In this document: in pieces, positions 26,378 through 36,500 of the stretch | Layout of the letters: each line of letters opens with the position of its first letter | Numbering within the stretch: position 1 is the stretch's first letter | Virus record (IMG/VR): IMGVR_UViG_3300042327_000420 | Span: 1 to 42,698 of that record | Strand: one strand, 5' to 3' | Length of the DNA stretch: 42,698 nt | Source: a virus | Position numbers and translations under genes: made by a program | The notes under the pieces: model-generated | The model's input: only the letters and a program-made list of their open reading frames with translations | The model's database searches: none | Told to the model about the DNA's origin: nothing

Positions 26378-27562
26378 ATGGCAATCGATCCAGCACAGTC
26401 ATTTTCTAATGCCCTTGGTCAAGGCCTTGGGATCATTAAGTCATATCGCGATGAGGCGCGTCTGGATGAGGATCGTTCGTTCGAAAAATCCATGAAGCTT
26501 GAAACACAGCGTCAGGCACAAGAACAACTCAAGCTCATGATTAAAGACGATGTGCGTAAGCAGGGTGTATATGACGAAGATATGACGCCAGACCGCGTGG
26601 CACTTCGTGGTCGCCAGCTATTAGGTACTGTAAACAAGACTGAAGCAGAAGCTAGGGACGCAGGAATTCTTGCTGACAACCGCCAAGACATAATTGATAC
26701 GGACAAAAAGGTAGCTTTAGGAGGCTTGGCCGTTCAGCAAACTAACGCTGCAAGCCAGCGGATGAACGCCATCACGAGCAGGGGTGAGCTTGGTCTAAGA
26801 TCGCAAATTTATAGAGACGAGCGAGAAGAAAGAATAGCAAATAACGCGATTAAAAATGTATTTAAATTCATTGGCACTAGTGGCAGAGACCCAACTCCAG
26901 AAAACATGCGCTCTCTTATGGGAGATAAAATTGCTGCATCAGCGCTAATTAAAATGGCTTCAAAAGCATACGACTCACCTGTTCTTGAAGAGATTATGCA
27001 AAACCCTTTTGGCGACTGGATGAAAAGCGGCCAGAAACTTGGTGTTGCGTTGAGATTTGCAAGGGACACGGAGGTTGTTAATGCGACAGTTAAAGCGCAG
27101 GGCTTTAATCCTTCAAAAACAAAAGCTACAAACTTTCAAGCGGTTCCTCAAAAAGGAGCCGATGGAAAAACAAGACAGATGATTGCGGTAACACTGAGCG
27201 GACCAGATGCGAGGACTGGGAAAAATAAAACCTTTACCGGTTTCGTCAAACCCGAAACTCTCTTCGAGTCTGGTGCGGTTGCAGCTAATGTGTTCAGAGG
27301 AATTAACAACGACCCTATGTTAAGGGGTCGAATGGTTCAGATGTATCAAGCTACAGAAGAAGACAAGTATTACAAAATTCTAGGTCATGAAGCGGCTCGA
27401 CTTGATAAAATTATTAAAGATCCTAAGCCCTTGGTGACAAAAACGCTTAGCGCGAAAGATATAAAGGAAGCGGCGCAGAGGAGATTGGATGCTCTGGAAA
27501 ATGGTGATCCAAACATCACAGCCGACACAGTTTTTAAATACATGGGCCGTATAGGCTCGTAA
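26378..27562 (+). CDS. Internal virion protein (T7 gp15 position)
   Basis: A 394-residue mostly helical protein. The first 160 residues form long charged helices (FEKSMKLETQRQAQEQLKL, RKQGVYDEDMTP); a middle domain follows, and the C-terminal part (KILGHEAARLDKIIKDP) is again helical. It sits between the gp14-like genes and the giant gp16-like gene, the place of T7 gp15. No enzymatic motif visible. The tail end of this gene (AT-rich codons) differs mildly from the fibre genes. Confidence 0.65.
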   Translation: MAIDPAQSFSNALGQGLGIIKSYRDEARLDEDRSFEKSMKLETQRQAQEQLKLMIKDDVRKQGVYDEDMTPDRVALRGRQLLGTVNKTEAEARDAGILADNRQDIIDTDKKVALGGLAVQQTNAASQRMNAITSRGELGLRSQIYRDEREERIANNAIKNVFKFIGTSGRDPTPENMRSLMGDKIAASALIKMASKAYDSPVLEEIMQNPFGDWMKSGQKLGVALRFARDTEVVNATVKAQGFNPSKTKATNFQAVPQKGADGKTRQMIAVTLSGPDARTGKNKTFTGFVKPETLFESGAVAANVFRGINNDPMLRGRMVQMYQATEEDKYYKILGHEAARLDKIIKDPKPLVTKTLSAKDIKEAAQRRLDALENGDPNITADTVFKYMGRIGS

Positions 27563-27598
27563 AATAATTTCCTTTGCGTAAGTTGCAGAAAGCTAGAG

Positions 27599-30500
27599 AT
27601 GTCTGAAGATAATAATAGACTACGATTTGCACCCACGCGCTGGGAGGATTTAGGTAAAACCACCACTCGAAGCTCATCGTCTGGTCAGCAGGGTACTCAA
27701 CGTCCATCAGGTACTAGCAATCTTTCTAATCTGGTGAACCAAGAAGTTGCCCAGATTGATCAGAAGATCAACTTACTGAAGTCTCTTCCAACAGATCAAG
27801 ATGGCCTTCGAGTAACTAAACAGACTGGTATCCAAGGCACTCGCGACGGACAGTTGCGCATCTTAGGAATGAACAGAGACCGGCTACTTGCGAAAGCTGC
27901 TGGCGGTCAGAACGAAGGCTTTCTTGGCGACGTCGGTAGTGCTGTGTCTTCTGGCGCAGCCAACTTCGACAAGGCAATTGGTTACGCGACCGGCAATCCC
28001 CGCCTTCAGGAGCAGGCACGCCGCAGACAGCAGATCTCTGGCGCTGAGATGACCGACTACGGTCGTGAAGCTCGCGAGAAGGGTCCATTGGGCGAGGACA
28101 TGAGCTTCGGTCAACGAGCCTACGCAACGGCACTGGCGCTCGCGGAATCGACTCCAGAGCTAGCCGCAACCGCAGTCATTGCTAGCGCTGTTGGCGCGGC
28201 GGCTCCTGTTGCTGGAACCGCTGCCATTGGTGCAAAGATCCTGTCTAGCACTCCACGCCTAGCTCGCTTTCTAACCGCAGGGTCTGGAGCCGCTGCTAGT
28301 ACCTCCGCCAAGGTAGTAGGCGAACGGGCTATTGCCGCTGCTGCAAACATGGGCTTGAGCGGAACGCAGGCTGGTCTTGTTACAGGGTCTGACACAACTG
28401 CCCAAGTCATTCAGCAGATCGATAAAGATCCCGAAGCTTTTGCAAACAGCAAGCTTGGTAAGGAGCTGCTTAACGAAAATGGAGGCAACTTTGAGGCTGC
28501 TAAAATTGCAGCAGCTAACGAGATGGGCAGAGTCGCCGCCGTTACCGTAGGCGCGGTCGAAGCTTTGATGACATTACCTGCAGCGGTATTTGAGGCCCGA
28601 CTTCTTACCGGTGGAACCCGTCGAGGAATCGCAAAAGAAGCAGGTTCTGGTCTTTTGGCGGAAGGTATCAGCGAGGCTCCGGCATCAGCCAACGAGCAGC
28701 TTGTTCAGAACCTTTCAATGAAGGCAGTCGGTAGTGACGTCGGTGCGCTGGATGGCGTTGCTAAGGCGGCGGGTGAAGGCTTTATTGTTGGCGGTGCTCT
28801 GGGCGGTGGACTTGGTGCAGGTGGCTCAGTTGTAAATCGACTGACAGGAAATGCTCCTGACGACCAGCCGCGACCAATGGAAGATGAAGAGCTGGTCTCA
28901 GCACTTTCCGCTAGAGGCGAAGCAACACCACCTCGTGAAGGCGGCGGTCTCATTGAAGACCAGAATGCCGTAGCACTTCGCGGTATGGACAACGTCTCCG
29001 CTGGCGGCATGAACTACACGCCAGAGCAGATCCTTGATATTGCTCGTAACAACGAGTCGAACCCGCGCATCGCCGACATCATGTCTCAGCCGGTAAGCGA
29101 CGTGACCAAAGTCGAGCAGGTTGCTCGCATCCTTAATCAGGAAGAGGTATCTCGAGTCGAGCCTGAAGCCGTTCGCCGTATCTCTGGAATGTTTGGCGGC
29201 ACTAACTCTGTCAGCACTTCGAAGCAGATGATTGCAGACGAGCTTGCGAAGATTAGCCCAGCCGTCATTGCTGAAAGCCCAACCCTTTCTGCAATCTCAC
29301 AGACCTTGCAGTCAGCCAGCTCTGGCAAGCAGTTCGTAAGCGGCCTGCGTAACGCCGTCAGCAATTACCAGCCTACCGCTCAGAGCGGAACTCTCTTCGC
29401 ACGCCCAGAACGCGGCGGTGAAGGCAGCGTAATCCTGTCACAGGAAGATGTGACCAATGAGGCTCAGCGCGAACGTGAAGCTCAACAAGCTTTCCGCTTG
29501 GCTGACGTGCGTCAACGCCGGTTTGACACTGCCACAGGGCAGCGCTCACAGCGCGAAGATTTGCGTGCAGGTGCTCCGGAGCCAGAGAACCAGTTCTTCC
29601 TCAACCCAGCCGTCTACGGCGAAGATCTTGGCGGTATTGCTGCAACCATTGTCGGCGCAGAAGGCGGCAAGGTTCGCATTCAGTACGAGTCACCAACAGA
29701 AGTTGATGGCAACGGTACTCCTGTCATCATCTCAGAGGATGTTGATCCAACTGCAATGTTTGATCGCGTCGTTCGTGGCACACCGCGCATGTCGCAAGAG
29801 CTTGCTGGAGATCTGCGCAAGCCACGCAATGGTACAGGTACCAACCTGAACCCACGTCAGTCAGTAGACCGCACCAGCACGCGAGCTATGGTGCCTACAC
29901 AGGACGCAGGACTGCCTACCACGATCTCGCCTACCCGCATGACAGGCTTTGAGGCAAACACCGACCAGTTGCCGGTGGAACAACAGGTGCAGAACGCGCA
30001 GGCCAATCCGCAGCAAGAGCGTGCGCCAAACGTAGAGGGCAATGTAGAAGGTCCGAACGAAATCAGTGGTCCTCCTGCCACGCCTCGACTGCAGGCACCG
30101 GAAGTCCAGACCGCACCTGCTGAGGAAACAGCTCCTACGGAAGAAGCCCCTGCCGAAGAAGCAGCACCAGCCGAAGCTGAGCAAAAACCTGCGCCGAAGA
30201 AGCCTGCTCAAGATGATGGCGGCAAGGTTGAAAAGCACGTCGAAAATATCGGAAACAAGATCCTTAACGATGACCGCAGCGGCGTTGTTAGCTACGCCGA
30301 CAAGGTTCATAAAGAAGGTCTGATCGACGACACAGATCTTGCTGAGATCAAGCGCATGTCCAAAGACAAGGACATGGGGGCTGAGGATATTGGCCCAGAG
30401 CTCATCAGCCAACTCAACACTAAGCGTTACTCTGGCCGTCGCGAAACTGTCCGTGCTCCACGCAAGAAGGCCAGCGACGTTGTTCGCGATACCCCGCTGG

Positions 30501-33500
30501 ACAAGGACAAGACCGCTGAGAGCGAAGAGGTATCTAAGCCAGAAATAGATTACGACGCCGTCATTCAAGACAGGCTCGACAAGATTGCTGCTCGCGGGGC
30601 GCAAGGCAAAGTTGTTGCCAGCCGCCTTCGTTCATTACTGAAGCAAAACAACTACGATGTAACGCAGCTCTACTACGCCTTCCAGATGGGCGAAGTTGTA
30701 TCTCGCGTTCTGCCAAAGAACGCAAAGGTAGATATCCTTTTTGTTCCAAGCATAACGGCAAGTGATGCAAAAGCGGCGGCAGCTAGTGGTGTAGATCTTG
30801 GCGAAGAAGCTGCTGGTTCGTATGACGCTTATAAGATTAGCCCTAATGGATTCCGTGGCCTGATCACCCTTTCCCTAAGCGATAACGTAACTGGCGCATC
30901 CAGAGAAAACGCTGCGCATGAGGCGTTCCACGTTATTCAGGACATGCTACGCGCCTACGATCCAGAGGCATTCAAACTTCTTAACAATTCGTTCCGCGAC
31001 GATATGCGGATTGACGATCTCGACCCAAGTATCCTGCGCAAACTGAAGACGTTGACGACGGATGGCGAAGGCAGTGTATATGACGGCCTCATTGCCAGCT
31101 TGGGCGACACACCACTGTCTCGCTTCGAGGCTCAGGCTGTAGCCTTTGGCGCTCTCGTAGACGCTAAAGACCGTGGCGTTGACATGAAGGGGCTTAAGGC
31201 CAGCTTCATTCGCGTTGTCGATTTCATCAGCGACATGCTTCGCGGCTTCCGCAACATCTTCCGCATCAATGGCGTTGAGTCTGTCGCCGAAATCTTTGAG
31301 GGTTACCGCACCGGCAAGGCTCAGGAGGACATGATTGAGGCCGCTCCGCTCAGAGATGACGAACAGCAGATCCAGTACTCTGGCCGTGTACCAAAGAACC
31401 CTGCGGTAACGTCATCTTTAGAGCACAACTTTAACATCCTTCAGAACAAGTCCTTCCGCAAAGGCCGTGACCTGAAGATGTTTATTCAAGAGCGCGTCAA
31501 GTCATCCTTGGATGAGTCAGGCATAAACGCTGAAGACTACGAAGCGATAGAGACGTTCAAGTACCTTACCAAGATGGCGGTGAAGGACGCTGAGTACGCG
31601 CTTCAAGAGAACGCCAACGCAATTGGCTGGTACGACGAGAAGGTATCAAAGGCTCTGGCCGTCCTCAGCCTTGTCCATCCAGAGATTGCTACGGATAGGC
31701 AGTCGAAATTTGCCTTTATCTGGGCGCTTGCTGTTTCTTCAAATGGCTTGAAGGTTAACCCGAACTTTGAGATCGCTGAAAAGGCGTACCGTATCTACAA
31801 AGAAACGGGGGCGATGCCTACTGATATTGGTATTGGCACAGCCGCTGATGCGATTGACGGCCACATGAAGCTGTTCAACGTGATGATGAAAAAGCTTGGG
31901 TTCGATGAGCTCGAGCGCCTCATGACCACGAAGGCGACGGTTAAGGAAATCGAAAGCGAGACCGGCATTTCAGTAAGTGGCGAAGGTAAGGCAGAGACCG
32001 TATTCGGTGCTGCAATCCTTGGTCCAAAAATTGGTAACGGTTTCTTCGCGAACCTGTACGGTCACTTTGACCAGCTCACGATGGACCGCTGGTTGATGCG
32101 GACATGGGGTCGTTGGACTGGTACGCTGGTATCTATCAAAGAGCAGAACGTAGAGAAGGGCAGGGACGTACTCTCGCGCCTTGTTGCTGCGCTTAGCAAT
32201 GAACAGCGCTCAGAGCTTGGCTCTATCATTGGCCTGAACGTCGATAACGCAGACGCCGACACGATTGCTGTAGCTATCCAGAAATCCTCCATCAAGCCAG
32301 CGAACCGAACCAAGATAAGCGATATTGGTCGTGGCAACACAGCCGGACTCGAGGATATTGTTGGCAAACAAAAGGGCCGCTTCGAGCAGGTTGGCCTTGG
32401 CGATGAGATCCGCAAGAAAGGGAACGGACTTGCAGGATATCTTGACGGTCAGAAGGAAGCGCCTGCTGGAGCGAACGAGCGTAAGTACATTCGCAGCGTA
32501 TTCCAGAACACGCTCACCACTCTTAAAAAGAAGTATCCAAAGCTAACCACTGCTGATCTGCAAGCCCTATTGTGGTACCCTGAAAAAAGGTTATATGAGG
32601 CTGCGAAAACCGACGAAGTCAATGAAGGCTACGACGACGACAACGCGCCGGATTATGCAAACGCAGCAATCCTTGTCGCGAAAAACGCAGGAGTCAGTGA
32701 TGAACAAATCAGACAAGCCAACGAAGCAGTCGACGCAAGACTACGTTCCAATGTCAGCTCAGCAGGAGCAGGACGAGGCGGTGCTGGCGTTTCTGAGCAA
32801 TACTCCGGACGCACCGGACGCACAGACCAAGACCTCGCAACCAAGCTTCGCAGCCGGTTCGAAGGGACTCCTCGAGTTGAAGAAGGATCTTCAACAGAAG
32901 GGAATGTCGGACGCCGAAGCGGAGGAGTACTTGCGAACTCTGTAACTGGTCGCGTACCTGTTGCAGCTACTTACTCGCACTCGACTTCCGTCAAAGATCT
33001 GTTCAACGAGAACGGATTTGATACTCCAGACTTCCATGAGCTGACACGCGGTAAGGCCGCAGGCAAGCTCTACACCCGTTTGATCAACGACTCGAAGCAG
33101 GACAACCGCTTCGGGGCTTCAGTCTATGTCTATCCGGAAAACGAATATCAGGACATGCGCCTGTTCGTTACTAAGGATGGCATGTCTGGCTTTGCACTGA
33201 AGGGCGATGACATCGTAAGCGCCTTCAAGTCTCCGAAGAGCGCTGATCGCGGCGTGGCATTCTCCATGATCCGCATGGCTGTAGCTCTTGGTGGTCGTAA
33301 GCTGGATGCATTCGACACAGTGCTGCCATCGATCTACTCCGTCAGCGGCTTTAAGGCCGTCTCTCGCATGCGCTGGAATGACGAGTTCAAGCCAGACGAC
33401 TGGAACAAAGAAACCTTCAAGGCATTCAATGGCGGCGAACCTGACGTGGTCTTTATGGCCTACGACCAGAACCGCGAGGGCTTGTATAGCCCAGACGAGG

Positions 33501-36500
33501 GTGAGTACACCGACAGTTACGACCAAGCTGTGGCTGCTCAAGGCGGTGACGTCCAGTACTCTGGCCGCACAAGTCGTGCTGTCTATACACCAGAGCGCAC
33601 AGAAAAAATTATCAAAGCCATGTCAGATGGCACCAATGAGTCCAAGGGCTGGATGACGTTCATGTCCCCCGACGAATTCCTTGGGCTGACTTTGTCCAAG
33701 GCTGGGCGCGACATTCTCGCAACAATGGACCCAACCAAGACCCGCGCTCGTCCGCTTAACATTGAAGAGCTTAGGCAGGTAAGCGAGCCGCTGTTCCTTA
33801 CCGTTAGGGAGGCCGGTGAAATCAGTGAGGTTCAGCGGCAGCTAGGCGTCACGTCTCTTCCTTGGCAAGTGATGGGGCATGAAGGCCGTCACCGCATGGC
33901 AGCATTTAAAGATGCTGGCATCGAACAACTCCCTGTCGTTCTTATGCGACAGAACGGAGCGGCTAAGCTTGAAGACATTGCCAACATATCTCTTGCGCCA
34001 CAGCGCGGTGGTCGTAGCGACCAGTACAACAGCGGCGACACCAGTATAGATGTCGGCGAGGCTACGCCAATAAACAATCAGAATGCTGATCGCATCAGGG
34101 ACATGATGACTGGTGAAGGAATTCGCTTCTCTGGTGTCCGACGTCCAGCCAATCTGAATATTGGTGGCAACGCCTCTGGTCCGCAGGCTCTGCGTCCTGC
34201 TTACTCGTTCCGTAGCGATAACTACAACTTTGGCGGCGAAGCTCCGAATAAGCTCGATGAGGTTATCTATAACCTCCAAGACAAGCTGATCGACGTCAAG
34301 CGTATCCAGAAGAACATTAAGGATGCTGGCGGTCGGATCAGTGAAACAACTGATGTGTATCGCGCTGAAGAGCTGTTCCACGGTCGCGCTGCAAAGCGTG
34401 CCAAGGACTTCGTCCAGCGTGAGCTGAACCCGTTGCTTGAGGAAATGAAGACCAAGGGTGTCGCTCTCGAGGTGCTCGATAAGTTCCTGCACGCACGTCA
34501 CGCCAAGGAGCGGAACTCACAGATCCGGAAGATCAATCCAGATATGCAGGACAAGGGCTCAGGCATGTCTGATGCGCAGGCCGACAGCTATCTTGCCGGT
34601 CTTCCAAATGCACGTCGCAAGCAGCTCGAGAAGTTGGCAGATCGTGTAGACGCCATCACGCAGAGCACGCAGCAGATGATGGTTAAGTATGGCCTCGAGA
34701 CCCAAGAGACCATCGATAACTGGAACAAGACGTACAAGTTCTACGTCCCTCTACAGCGTGAAGGCTTCGAAGAAGGCGGCTCCGGATCTAGCGGCCAAGG
34801 CATGTCGGTTGGTGGATCTTCTTCCCGCCGCGCACTTGGATCTGAGCTGGGCGTAGTCGACATCCTTGCTAATGTTGCAATGCAGCGTGAGCGGGTAATC
34901 AGTCGCGGCGAACGCAATCGCGTAGGCAATGCACTGACTGCGCTTGCACTGCAAAATCCCAATGACTCGTTCTGGTTTGTTATCGATCCAAAGGGTGCCG
35001 ATGCAGCCAAGGCAAAGAAGAAGCTGATCGACTTTGGCATGGACCCCGCTGACGCTGAGAACGTCATGGGCGCTCCGATGCAGCGCTACATAGACCAGAA
35101 CACGGGACGTTTGGTAGAGCGACCCAACAGCTTGTTCATGAACCAGCCGAACGTCATGGCGACTCGCATCAATGGCGAGGACAAGTTCGTCGTCTTCAAT
35201 AACCGCAACCCCCGTTCAAAGCGGATGGCAACGGCTCTAAAGAACATTGACGCATTCCAGATGGGTGCATTTGTCAGCGGTCTCGCAAAGTTCACGCGCT
35301 ACTTTGCGTCGATCAATACACAGTACAACCCCGCATTCGGTCTCTACAACTTAATGCGAGACCTTGGCGGAGCATCGATCAACCTTTCATCTACCGCCAT
35401 CGCTGGTAAGCAGCGGCAGGTGATCGGCAATGCACTGCCTGCTGCATGGGGTATGTATCAAGATCTACGGGCTGAGCGTAGCGGTGATGCGGCAACCACG
35501 AATTGGGCAGCACTTGCTGATGAGTTCGAGCTCGAGGGTGGTAAGACTGGTTTCCGCGACCTATTCGCCACCTCACAGGATCGTGCAAACGCAATCGAGA
35601 TCGAGCTGACCGGTGGAAGTAAGCTTCGCCAAGCGGCAACCAAGGTCGGCGGTCCCGTCTTTGACTGGTTGTCAGACTTCAACGAAGCAATCGAAAACGG
35701 CGTCCGTCTGTCTGCCTATAAGACAGCCAAGGAGGCTGGCCTGTCCAAGGCTGAGGCGGCAAGCATTGCCAAGAACCTCACCGTCAACTTCAACCGCAAG
35801 GGTGTGGTTGGAGCTCAGGCTGGTGCTTTCTATGCCTTCTTCAACGCCAGTGTTCAGGGTACCGCACGTCTAGCAGAAACCCTGAATGGACCGGCTGGCA
35901 AGAAGATCATTGCCGGTGGTCTGCTCCTTGGCGTTGCTCAGTCGGTGGCTCTGGCAGCAGCCGGTATCGACGATGAGATCCCAGAATGGCTGAAGGACAA
36001 GAACCTCGTGATCCCGCTTGGGGGCAAGAAGTACGTCGCCATTCCTATGCCATTGGGCCTGCACGTCATCCCGTCTTTGGGACGCAGGTCGGTAGAGTTC
36101 TTTATGTCTGGCGGTGAGAAGACTCCGGAACAGATCATTGGCTTGATGGGAATGATGGCGGATTCCTTTAACCCAATCGGTAACGCTGGCCTTTCATTTC
36201 AGACCCTCGCTCCAACAGTACTGGATCCATTGGCAGCGCTTGGCGAGAACGTGGACTTTGCTGGCCGCGAGATTGCACGCAAGGACTTCAACAGCCTTGA
36301 CCCTACGGCAGGATACGAGCGGAATAAGGAAGGCGTTAGCGCTGTTGGTGATTATGTTGCTCGAGCCATAGATTCTATATCGGGCGGCAACGGGTATACC
36401 GCTGGAGCACTCAGCCCAACCGGTGACCAAGTCGACTATCTGATCGGACAGCTCACTGGCGGCGTCGGTCGACTCGCCCTTAACACTATGGCTACAGCGC

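Noticed and set aside
29861-30604. Minus-strand frame of 247 codons
   Set aside because: Antisense to the Glu/Pro/Ala linker and the next module of the giant gene; Leu/Arg/Cys-rich product with no family features.
33842-34501. Minus-strand frame of 219 codons
   Set aside because: Antisense to the ParB-like and following segments of the giant gene, which have coherent protein features.
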